A stretch of DNA of 64,000 bases from positions 1 to 64,000 of the forward strand of contig QNGE01001308.1 in the NCBI GenBank assembly GCA_008508345.1, in the 5' to 3' direction. Both the position numbers and the translations under genes were made by a program. Each line of letters starts with the position of its first letter. Positions within the stretch are counted from its first letter, which is position 1. Positions 36,255 through 47,100 of the stretch are shown in pieces. A model generated the notes under the pieces. The model ran no database searches, had not been told where the DNA came from, and worked only from the letters and a program-made list of their open reading frames with translations. Source of the stretch: Paragonimus westermani (Eukaryota > Platyhelminthes > Trematoda > Plagiorchiida > Troglotrematidae).

Positions 36255-39200
36255 CACCTCCCAACGTGCCTTCCACGGATTCGCTCTAGAATTCTCATAA
36301 TTATTTGGTCTGAAATCGGTGGTCTTCTTCATTTGCTTCATTCAAAGCAACAGAAACTGAGCAGCGCAGGCCTGTTAAGTTTCGTGGAAGACGATAATTA
36401 AATCTACGAATCGTACACACCTTCATTTTCTAATACAGTTTTTCATAACTTAGATGGTTTGTACAACTGCGCACGACTTGCATGAAGTTGACATTGTACT
36501 ACTTCTCGCGTGAATTTTCCGTCTTCTTGATGTTTTTTATCAGGGCTGACATCTTGGTTTACTCTCGTCAGACATTTTCGCCGGGATTGAGCCGCTAACA
36601 GATGTAACAAAATCTTGTTGGAAAGGATCTAGGAACTATTTATATTAGTCTACTCAATAATTTCACTGGAATTTAACTACTTCTGTCCTCTGCACTACTT
36701 TCCCTATATGTATGCATGTCTGTGGCGTATGAGGACAATCCAAGCATTTTTGCTCACCCAATTAGACTCTCCTTTAAGCAAACACCCCCACCAGTTCCTA
36801 CCAGGACTTAAATCGTGAACGTACTTGTGGCTTTAACAACCAAAGTCGTCTGTACTGTCCACATTAAAAGATTACATCAATAGAACAAAATATCGAGAGG
36901 TTCCTTCAAGTATTCAGGCACGAGACTCACCGCCAACCGACTAATCACGACGACCCGAAGCGTTACAGAGGCTCAAGGAAGTTCTAGTTACCTGCACTAG
37001 AAACACCTAACGTCCAGCTGCAAGGCACTCCCGGCACATTATGCCGTGAATCAGGGGCGGGTTAAGCTTAATTTCGGTACCTTGAAGTCATCGTACCTCG
37101 TAAAAGAAGGCATCAAATACAGTGGAGCGATCCTGCCATAGACACCGCCTTATCCCTGGCGAAATTTATTTCACGTCGATCGTCCTGGAGAAGAACGGGT
37201 GTTGAAGATGGTTTATTATTACACGTGAACCAGGCACTTTGCAGTGTTTGTTACGCACATATTAACATTATTATTATGAAAAACTCACCGCAACCGGCCT
37301 CAGTGGGGCCGACAAAGGCCTCCATGTTTGAAGTGTGAACAGTCTACCTTACTTTCGAGCCTAGGATAAACCTCACATTGACGTTCGATTGTGTTAAGCG
37401 CATGTGCAGCAATACACTCGGTTTAATCAACACTTCAGAGGACAGGAGCCTAACGAGCTCCTGTTTCCTACTTTGTCCCCAAACCCCGGTTCTTTGGACA
37501 CTGATCGTTCATGCTTGTACCTATTCGGTAGAAGGTATGTTTGTCTTTTTTCTCGTCTGGAGAAAAGAGTGATACATTTAGAATAAGAAGAGCCCATGTC
37601 AACAAATTTCTTTACGATGATTGTAGTGAGGATCATGGGCCACTGTGGTGTGCTGTAATTTAGGCGCATAGATGAAGGGTCAACGTTATAAGAATCAGAG
37701 TCGACAGGAAATATAATTGCCTCTAAGCAGGACGAAGCTAGTCGTATCTGAGCGGCTCGCTGTTCTAACTAGCATCTTCATCCACCCACTGCTGTTTATT
37801 GGGGTGGAACCTTGGTAAGCACGATTCGTACAGTTAGATTAGTCGTGCAGGTTACCGTAAGTCAACTTGGACAGGGTGAGTGGAACCCTGGACGACAGAC
37901 TTGTGGTCCTTGGAATACGACGATGCAGACGGTTTTTCACTCTTCGGGGCCAAACGATCCGCTGCTCCTGGAACTAAGTCCTGGCCCACTGTGCACTCAC
38001 ATCACACTGCTAGAAAGACACGAAAGATGAAGGCGTGCCGTGGAGAACGAGTATACAACAATAAACCTCGAAGAAAAGTAACAAGGAAACCCAAGGACTG
38101 GACTCACCAAGAATAAATAACGTTCAAGAAATGTTCAACATTAGTCGGGGATAGTCGAAACATCCGCAGCGTAGCTTCTGATGCACAGTGCTGAGGGTGA
38201 AACATAACTCAACAGTGGTTTGACTTAGTTGGCCGACAATCGCCACCGGTTTAAAAAGAACCGGCACGCGCTTAACGGAGTTCATTCAAAAGTGTAGCGT
38301 CAAAGGAAAATTTGCAGTGCGGTACGAATTAGCAGCTGCAAGAGACTAATGGAAGAAGCACAGTACGACTAAAACATGGCAGTATTTACATCCGTGATGC
38401 TCGGATAGAAGGCAATGATATGACTCAACGAGGACGTGTTTAGGCGTCCTCTTCATGGGACATATATAAGCGACACACTTGTCAGTGCCCTGCCCCAGCA
38501 CCGAAGTATCAACTTAATGATGTAATCTTACTTAGTGTATGAGAGCAACGGGGTTTGAAGGAACGCTTGTCGTATGACGACCGATATCTACGTGATACAT
38601 GATTCACCATTCCTCGCCACTGCATTTTGAGTGCAGCTAACTGTCCTGCAAACCCTATCATTTCATCGACAAGGTGTGGTGGAGAGAGTGATGAGCGCTT
38701 GTTGTTAAGATGGGTTAGTTCCCAGGGGGTGGTCGGCAGCGTCAGTTGTCTTCATAACAGGGGAGGTGGAATTAAACGATGCCCTTATTTCGTGGGTGTA
38801 TGGAAGAAAATTTTTCAGCCAGAACTGTTGAAAAATAGAATCCACCATTCTTCAGAGTTCAAGCAAGTGCTTCTTACGTCGAAATGGCCGTAACGGTTTA
38901 CAATTCCGTAGCTATTAATCCTTCGTTTAAAGTGCCACACGGGCCCCCGGAAGGTATTACAGGAACAATTTCGCAAACTTCCTGTTGAATTTAGTTGGGC
39001 CAAACTGAAATACATGTGACTTCATCACAGACTGCGACCTAACCTTATGAGTCCTGAATATGGCTTCGACATACCCAACCCCCGATCGGGTGCTAGAAGT
39101 ACAAAAATTGAAAAGTCGAGTTGCAGTGGATGTCTCAACGGATTCATGGGCAATTGCAGGAAGGCGTTGGGACATTTCGAGAGTAATAGAACATCCAAAC

Positions 39201-40030
39201 TAAGGTGAGCGAAAAGCAGTCATGTCATGCCCATCAATTTTCAGTGCAGAACACTCGATACACTTGATACATACATACGGGGTTAGCTCACTACGAATAT
39301 GGATGATTTGCTTCCAACTGTCAGGCCTTTACTCGAATGGTTGAAATCACTATTTCATTTGCGATTTGTTCCAGGGGTTCAAAACTGGATGCACTGTGTT
39401 TTGCTTCTTTAAGGTGAGAATACTACTTTTGCGCGCCGATTTGATACTTTTCGTGTGTCGTCGCTTCCCGTCGTGGACTGGCAGCGTTCCATGTGATCGT
39501 GCCTTTTGCGATGCCTATTATCTCGTGTATACTATCCAGCCGCACATAGACAGCGTCCTCTCACTACTCTGTGACAAACTGTTTAGTTCCAATTCGTGCT
39601 CTCATGTTGCACGGCTCCTCGATGGGCTTATCTCACATTCAATGCGTTTCCCAAGAGTAGTGTACATTGATTAGGTCGATTATGGTGAAGTATTGTCCCA
39701 TATGTAGCGCACTTCAAAATGGATTATATGTAACTCCACGACACGAAGTGTATGAGTGCATGCATAACCATGGTTATTGAATTAGTACCTCACATTGATA
39801 GCTTGAACATAGCTTTTTATTTGGTACCCCTCAAGACTAGTCATGGAAGTCAAGCGTTTCTTCTCTTGTTGCAGTATCACAAGGCGCACTCAGAAACTGA
39901 CTGGTGCAAGAAACTTTGCAACTTCTTATTCGAGACAGTTCGTTTAAAAAACCGACTTAAACTTAACAGTTTCGGGCAAATACCACATCTGGATATAATG
40001 AACTACAGTACCCAAGTAAAAACATGTGGA
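36255..40030. other. No recognised gene
   Basis: The first 45 bp continue the interrupted LINE tail. After that, frames up to about 107 codons (39752-40075; 39366-39674) occur without recognised motifs. A short ATT-containing run lies near 37262. Nothing else recognised. Confidence 0.45.
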
Positions 40031-40032
40031 CT

Positions 40033-40105
40033 ATGGGAGACAAGCGGGATGGCGCGTGACCCTCGGTCAATCTGAAAGGATATATCCTTTCAGATTGTCT
40101 CCCAT
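40033..40105. repeat. Large interrupted palindrome
   Basis: The right arm 40083-40105 (TATCCTTTCAG...TCTCCCAT) is the perfect complement of a left arm that is split into ATGGGAGACAA (40033-40043) and TCTGAAAGGATA (40071-40082) by 27 bp. The central 30 bp (40068-40097) are a perfect uninterrupted palindrome. Confidence 0.9.
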
Positions 40106-40479
40106 GAGGGGTAATTGCAGTTTACACTTCAATTACCACGTGATCCCGAGAGGCATCGGACAGAAAGAATGCAATAGGATTTGAGGACAACTGATATATT
40201 CTCAGCAACGTATTTCAACATGAAAACTGTAGATCTGGTGTGGTTTTTGGGCTGATCAGCCATCAAAAAAGAATGCAAACGGAGTGACTTGGGCTCACAC
40301 TTATTCAGCGACACTCAAAGTCGTGCCAACCTTGAAGCGGATAAGACCCTCGTGTGCGTTAAACAACACTAAAAAAGACTCAGGTGAGGCGAACTTAATG
40401 ACTAGAATAGTAGTGTTCGGTAAGATGGGGCAGGCGCTCGCTGCGCGCAGTTAGTTGCACGACTGAAGAACATGGTTCT

Positions 40480-41870
40480 AAATTCATGTTAGGCCTCTAC
40501 CAGGAGCCATACGCGGATGAAGAGTAGTTGGTGTCAACAATTTTACAAGCCAACGAGATAGTGCTACCTAGGTACGTGAAATTTTTCACAGTGTCGAACG
40601 ACTTGACTGCAATAAAGAATGCGGAATTGGAACCACCTCGGTCTTGAGGGAGCACTTTGAATGTGCAGGGCGCGTTCCATACAAATGATCTCAGTCTTCC
40701 GATTGGCTTAGCACTGTCCGTACGTTTTCTTCAAAGGGTTTAAACGAGACAGTGTCATCTGCATACTCCATGCCTATCTCTTCGGTGCCAGGAAGAAGCT
40801 CAACAACAGGCTTGTTGGATTCCTCGAACGTACCTTCCAAACTGTTGTCCCTGTTAGAACTGAACAGAAAACAGGAGACCAGAGACTCCTGACGAACATC
40901 ATTAGAAGTGATGAACGTTCAAGACAGTTGTCCACAAACCCTTACCCAGCTTGCAGAATGGACAGGTCAACACATTCTCTCTCATTTCCATATAACTTTA
41001 CTAACTACCGAATCGATGGCAGTCTTCAATTCTAAAAACGGCACTACCGTCGGTGTTCTGTAAGAGTGTTCATGCTCAGAAGTCCGCTGCAGGGTAAGGT
41101 GTGATGAACGCACTCTCGATCAGACCGGAATTCTGTCTGTTCTTCACAAATCTGACTTTCCCTCAGTCCAATGATGATCTGTTGCACCCCAACTGTTTAA
41201 GCTCCAAAGCCACTTCTGATTCCGCCGGAAGTCCGTCTGGAGTGCAGTACTTAGTCCTTTTGGTCCCTTCCGCTGTATGGTCTGTGAGAGGTCAGCTGAA
41301 CTGTTCATCAGACTGTTCAGCATATCTGTCCAATTAGCGAGGCTGGCCAGTAATATGTGAACCTTTTTTGCGTATGGTCTGATTTACACCGACTCGACAG
41401 TCAATACGATCACGAATAAGGAGAAACAGCTAGTCGAAAGGGCTTGTTTGATCTCTTTGGACTGTCCGACCAGGTGGTGCGCACGTTCTTCGCGCAAGCT
41501 TCTAGTCAGCTTGTCTTGGAGCTCTCAGTGGTCGTCAGAGTTGGGAGGGGGTTTCCGACTATTGTTCAAGTTGGTCGACGCGACATAATCTCGTTTTGTC
41601 GCAAGTGTACCGCTCCTTGGAACTTGACTTTTTACGACACGTTTCACAGCTGCTGCTATGCCTCCCCAGTGTTCTGTAGGTTCTATCGTTTGACTGGAAC
41701 CGGGTAACGTACTCACCAATACTTCTTGGTAAACGTTCTCTACACATTCTACACGCAAATGCCAGTTTGTTATTCTGCATTTACGAGTGTATGACCTTTG
41801 GGAAAATGACAAAACAAAACGGGCACACTCAACAGAATGTTTCGGGTTCAGGTGGTCGCTTTTAAATGCA
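40480..41870 (-). pseudogene. Second-type LINE (VRQG-class RT) on minus strand, degenerate
   Basis: Read on the minus strand from 41870 down. A region reading EHWGGIAAAVKRVVKSQVPRSGTLATKRDY...DHRELQDKLTRSLRNVRTTW (about 41660-41500) corresponds to the linker between endonuclease and RT. Then come FLELKTAIDSVVSKVIWKC (~41020), VRVCGQLS...FITSNDVRQESLVSCFLF (~40930-40860), and FEESNKPVVELLPGTEEIGMEYADDTVSF (~40830-40745), with the catalytic YADD. A YLGSTIS block (~40560) ends the recognisable part. These match the 'VYGELSxxFxTSSGVRQGCPLSPFLF...LTDxEYADDIALL' pattern common in fluke genomes. Stops and frameshifts indicate it is inactive. A homologous copy on the other strand is at 47600-48535. 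Confidence 0.75.
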
Positions 41871-42589
41871 CGACAGATATTACCAGAGTGGCGCCACCCG
41901 TAATTGACTGCTGTATGATCGAGTTGTCTACATTGTTGTGATTCTCAATTTGCTCTTCGTGTCACAACGCCTCTCGTGTTGAAATGCGGTACTGTAAGTA
42001 TAGGGAGCGTGAGATGCGCACAGCTATAGCTGTCTTTTACTATTGTCAGCTCGTTCTACATGGTCACCGAACATGCGTTTCATCATGATTGGTACATACT
42101 TGAACGGGGAACCACTGAATACTCGCTTCAGAAGGTTAACTACTTTACGTAGAGGCGTCGTCAAAATCACGGCCCTTAACCAAATGTCACCGAAGTGGAA
42201 AGTGCTAAATCACTGCTAACTTGTTCTCAGTTTGCCTCAGGTGTGTCAGGATCACCTGTTTGCTGACAGCGGTGTTTAACTGTGTATTATTCACGCTCTT
42301 CATATATCGGACCTCCCATTTTAGCACTTGAGACGACAATACTGCACAAGCTAGCCGTTCTTTACAACCCAACCATGGGTATCGTTGAGTCATGTTGCCG
42401 TTACTTACTTTTGGCATCATTCCGCCGAAAATTGTCGCTTATTTTGAAGCAACCTGTGATCTCGACCTGTCTCGGAAGTCCTAATCGCGGGGTTATCGAT
42501 TGGAGTTAACAGGCAGTAACTGTGTCTCCTCTCGAGACGATCGGGCAACCTGATCATTGCTCACAAGCGAGAGTGGTTGAGCGTTCAGA
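41871..42589. other. No recognised gene
   Basis: Short frames on both strands only. Confidence 0.4.
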
Positions 42590-42790
42590 TTTGATGATTC
42601 GGTCGTGCCTAATGTGAGGTCAATGGCGCAGTGGTTAACACGGTTGCCTCATGATTGGAATGTCCGGAGTTCAAATCCCGGCCGTGGCAAGGATATGCAC
42701 TACTGACGAGCTCTAATGAGAGCGAAACTCGAGTCTAGTGCTTCTTTTCGAAAGAGGCTGGCTGGAAAGTCTATCTGAATGCGAACGCTG
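42590..42790 (+). mobile_element. tRNA-derived SINE with hammerhead ribozyme (SMalpha-like)
   Basis: The head is tRNA-like: an A-box TGGCGCAGTGG at 42624-42634 and a B-box AGTTCAAATCC at 42668-42678, the internal RNA polymerase III promoter spacing. A complete type I hammerhead fold follows (42697-42741). A diverged second copy with the same order of parts is at 56700-56920, showing it is a dispersed family. A pol III promoter joined to a hammerhead is the layout described for SMalpha elements of schistosomes; relation by descent is not proven here. Ends are approximate, since no tail or target duplication was identified. Confidence 0.8.
42697..42741 (+). ncRNA. Type I hammerhead ribozyme
   Basis: All core parts are present. 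Stem I is GCACTA (42697-42702) with TAGTGC (42736-42741). The first core segment is CTGACGA (42703-42709). Stem II is GCTCT-AATG-AGAGC (42710-42723), then GAAA (42724-42727). Stem III is AC-TCGA-GT, with cleavage triplet GTC ending at 42735, so self-cleavage is predicted between 42735 and 42736. The very short, self-complementary stem III (ACTCGAGT) is typical of small metazoan type I hammerheads, which are thought to act as dimers. No core base deviates from consensus. Confidence 0.88.
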
Positions 42791-43925
42791 CGATCAAATG
42801 TGAGTGATGGTCAACTTGAAAATAAACCAAATCCCCGACTACTCATCAGCAACCTGTAAAAATTTGATCACTTCGTTATTCGTACCCGCTTTGTTTTGTC
42901 GTTTGCTCAGATCGTAAATGCAACCTCCAACTGGAACTGTATGGTTAAGACTGCTTTAACGAGTACAGATACAAAAAGTGGATGTGAGCCGACTTATTGG
43001 AAATTGTGAATCGACCAACCAAGAATACAAAACTGCTCATTGTGGACTTGAGCGTCCATCTGTGAATAATCTGTGTAGGCATTCCGAAGATCACTTGGCC
43101 GAGTCGGACGAACAGATGTCGGATTTAGTTCTGTCATGGTCATCTCTGAACTACTGAGTACTGTTTGCCCTGTTTATAGTTGTACTCTTTATCTCTACTA
43201 ACCCGACGCCGTTGGTCATTGGTTAAGAAATCTGTTTATTCGTACGTTGTGCATCTTTGATCGGTAAGCGCTGAGAGCCACTCTATCTTCTTTCCGGCCC
43301 CAAATGCTTATTCACTCTGTTTTTTATCACACTCAAACGATTTCCTAAACACATTATCAAATACAGTGAGAGACAAATATTTGAACTTATTGTGACTGTT
43401 TTGTCACACATCTGAACAATACTACGCCGCCTTGTACCAATTATAGCGGCCGGATCAGCCAGAGGGCATCTTTCAGTTCTCTGAATGCTGTGAATGTTGT
43501 TTAGCTACTTGAGAGTTGATGTTCAATCGGCTACTGCAAGATAGGAGGTGGATCCATGCACCTGGATGTCGAACCTTGTAAATTTACGTAACGCAATATT
43601 TTTTTTCACTTTGTTCTTTGGTACCGTGGTGGATATGCTGGAGATCCATCACACGTTTGCATGTTTGAGTTTCGGTTTACACGACTGCTACGACAGCCTA
43701 GCTTCCTTCATCCTGATAACATCTGGTCTGTGTCCGTTCTGTTATTGCACACTTACGGTCGGTTTGTTCGATAAAATTCGAAAACCAAATGGTGCACTGT
43801 CTTTTGTTAGGCACTCCAAAAATATGGCGTATTGCGGTTTGCCTACATTATACTGATTATCTTTCAATCCGTTACTTATTTTCGTGCGAGTTTTTTCTAC
43901 TTCCTTGTTGTTTGCTTTTCCACAG
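42791..43925. other. Upstream region of CAD; no distinct gene
   Basis: No TATA box or initiator can be assigned with confidence. A 102-codon frame (43548-43856) is hydrophobic and Cys-rich with no recognised domain, and I do not call it a gene. The segment probably carries the CAD promoter. Confidence 0.4.
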
Positions 43926-43926
43926 A
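43888..43926 (+). promoter_or_regulatory. Splice acceptor just upstream of the CAD start codon
   Basis: A long pyrimidine run (GTTTTTTCTACTTCC...TTTGCTTTTCCACAG) ends in AG at 43924-43925, only 17 nt before the ATG at 43943. It could be the acceptor of a 5' untranslated intron or a spliced-leader trans-splicing site, which flatworms use. The sequence cannot tell which. Confidence 0.55.
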
Positions 43927-43942
43927 CATCCGAACTTGATTC

Positions 43943-44141
43943 ATGACGGTCTCCAGCGGTGCTCCTCGGCTAGGACGCCTAGAACTTCATGATGGCACAA
44001 TGTTTGATGGACTTATGTTTGGTTCTTGTGGTGAGGCAGCCGGTGAGGTAGTTTTTCAGACTGGAATGGTGGGATATGTTGAATCACTTACTGACCCCTC
44101 TTATCATTCCCAACTATTGGTGCTCACATATCCATGTATTG
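43943..44141 (+). CDS. CAD: CAD exon 1
   Basis: Encodes the initiator Met to Gly67 (split codon): [15 protein letters not shown]...[35 protein letters not shown], the start of the small-subunit-like domain. The donor GTGAGA follows directly. Intron 1 is only 38 bp (44142-44179). Confidence 0.93.
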
Positions 44142-47100
44142 GTGAGAATTCAACATATCTAAAAAATTCTTTGCTTCAGGCAATTATGGCGTTCCTTCAT
44201 CATCGGAATTGGATGAGTTCGGCCTACCCAAATGGTTTGAGTCGAATTCGATCTGTGTCCGGGCACTTATTGTATCTGAACTTTGCACAAACTATTCCCA
44301 TTTTGCTGCTGTGCAATCATTGGACGCATGGCTCGCTGATAATAATGTTACCTGTCTCAGTAACGTAGACACTCGAGCGTTAACGTTGAAATTAAGACTG
44401 CACGGTGAGTGTTTGTTTTTCTCGTTAATTTTTCATTAATATTTCCTACAGGTACCATATTGGGTAGAATTTATCCTATCTCTAAGGAAGCTCACAAATG
44501 TAGTTGGTTTGACCCGTCACGTCATAATTTGGTAGCTGAGGTCTCCTGTCGACAACCGTCAATCTTCAATCCATCGGGAGATGTACACGTGGCTGTATAT
44601 GACTGTGGAATCAAGTTCAACCAGATCCGTTGCTTTTGTCGAAGAGGCGCAAAAGTGAGCTTTGCTATGCATTGACGAGTTTGCATGTGTTCAGCTCCTT
44701 ATTTTGTGGATGCTTTAGATTATCAGCGTGCATAACTAACAGGATGTTTAGGGGTGTCACAGTTGTGTGGGTATATGGATGAAGCAACACCAGCAGGTAA
44801 TTTAGGAGACAGAGACTCGTTATGTTATGAGAGCGCAGTTGACTGTATTTCTTTGCCATGCCTCACAGCCTTGTCACCCACAAATTTTTTTTGGCCTCAG
44901 TTTGGAAATCAGAGCATTCGTTCTGTCTTTGTTCTCCTAATTCAGGTTGTGCATTAATTATCAGACGTTTGTTTTCAGCTGTAATTAGTGCGGTTGGTGT
45001 CATCCCTTCCTTGTTTAGCCTATGACAGTGGCCGTATTCCGGAGATTGCCTGCACGTAACCGCCAACACGAGGGGTTTGCACTGCACCACATGCGGTTCT
45101 GCGCACGCATCCCGTATTATGTGTGAACCTGAAGGGTTAAGACCAGGAGGCATATGAGGTTAGCCTCTTTTGTTGCTGTCGGTTGGTGTTGGCAAGATGG
45201 TAGTCTAGTGAGACTGCAAGACCCTTACCTCTCTGAAGCAAAAAATAGAAAAATTCCGATGGTAAGACCTTATTTGGGAAGAAAGTTAATGAAAATATGA
45301 GAGACGAAGTAGATCCATGCACTGTGGCGTGGTTCGTAAAAGGCTTCGAACCGGACACCAAGCAAACCTTCAGTATGCAATACGCAAACAATGCTGAAGA
45401 AAAGAAGGGATAGAAAGCTACTATGGCTCAGGTTTCTGAAGTTGAAGACGGGTAATTCACCGGCTGACAAGGGCCATTGGTTGATGCTGCTGAGAAATGT
45501 AGATAATTGACTTGACGCACCCGCTTAACGTACTCGTCGTCTTTTCACAGGCGGAGGGCTATGGCTACGATGACTTGTCAAACGGATACGGCTAGTGCAT
45601 TCATCGGATTGAATGTCAGCGTGAAATTAATCCCGTCGATGTCTGTTTGTCGAAACACAGTGTTCTGAGCCATCCGATCATCGAATATTTAAGACTCATC
45701 ATAGACATTGCAGACTTGTGAGGCTCATACATCACGCATTCTGCTGATACGACGTCCAGGTTCCACTGTGGTTTAAGAGCGTGGACAGCACCATTGCACT
45801 GTCGACGAGCAACCGTGTTTTTGTCTCAGGGCCGCGATTCTTCCAGACACGTTTTGCAGAATGTGTTGAGGCGACGTTAGCCCCCGCCACAAAATCTCGC
45901 AACTCGCGATCCACGGACTGATCTGTTGGTAGAGTGTAACCTGAGTAACAGAAATCTCAGCAGCCACCCACAAAGCATCCGTTAATCTGGACTCCAGATG
46001 TAGACATGAAACATGCGCCCGGAGAATGTTGTGAATATTTAAACCAAATTTGGATACCGCAGCCACGAGGAAGGTGGCCAACCTCTGAAGTCCGTTTTAA
46101 CCGTAGGCAAATCATGCGCTCTCATATGCAAGCATCATGAGCACCGTCGAATTATTTAGCGAATCTGCCCGCCGAAAAGTCGAATATTATGCAGATAACA
46201 ATCCGTGTGATATTCGAATTGAACATCCTCCTCAGTGTTCTGAGGTCCACTTATTAGCACTGCAGTCAAGTGTATTTTAAATGGTGTTACGGCTAGAACA
46301 CAAACCCGCTTCAAGCCGGTGACATTGTCAAAATCGTCAAAGTTCGATCTACATAATTGAACCTACATCATCGCCATTGTAAACTGCAATGCATTGGTGG
46401 TTCTCACTGGTGTTTAACTGTCACACGGTTGGCGGCATCCGATTCGGATTAGCCTGTCACAGTGACCGAAGCCAAAGGACGCCTGCGCATAGCCATCACT
46501 GCAATTGGCTTGCGCTGCACCAATTGCAGTTCCACCAACACACCACATATCCAGTGTAAACCCGAAGGAATAAGACCGAGAGGTGTGCCATGGGGAGAAA
46601 AGCAAACCCTGACCAGGAGGAAAAAACGAAACAGGAACTAACTAACCAACTATTAGAAGCAAGTACGTCTATATTCAAATATATTTTCAACATCAAATTG
46701 CCTACACCTTGCAAACAGACAACCGAGGTATAAGTAAAAGTGAGGCGTCATCAGCAACACAGTTTCCTTGAGGCTTTCACTGCCCCGCATCACTAACTGC
46801 ACTTACTTCACAGACAACTCGACCAAACAACCACAATATTCACGTCACTGAGCCCGATTAGCCAGCATCTCTAATCGGTTGGAGCATAAGCAAACTCAAT
46901 AAAAAGACTTCTTAAAGTTTGGTATCTAAGGTTGGCCATAATAGAACCTGTCAAGCGGACGGCATTATGCCTATAACTAGCGTGAATCCGGTCCACGGAC
47001 GCGGCTACGGTCGTCGTGAAGAGACTATACCTACTCCAACGTGACAAGTAGCGGCGGCCGTAGAGTCATTCGAAGTTTGTAACCAGCATCGAGTAGGCAG

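Noticed and set aside
43548..43856. 102-codon frame just before CAD
   Set aside because: Hydrophobic, without recognised domain, splice context or start context; likely chance.
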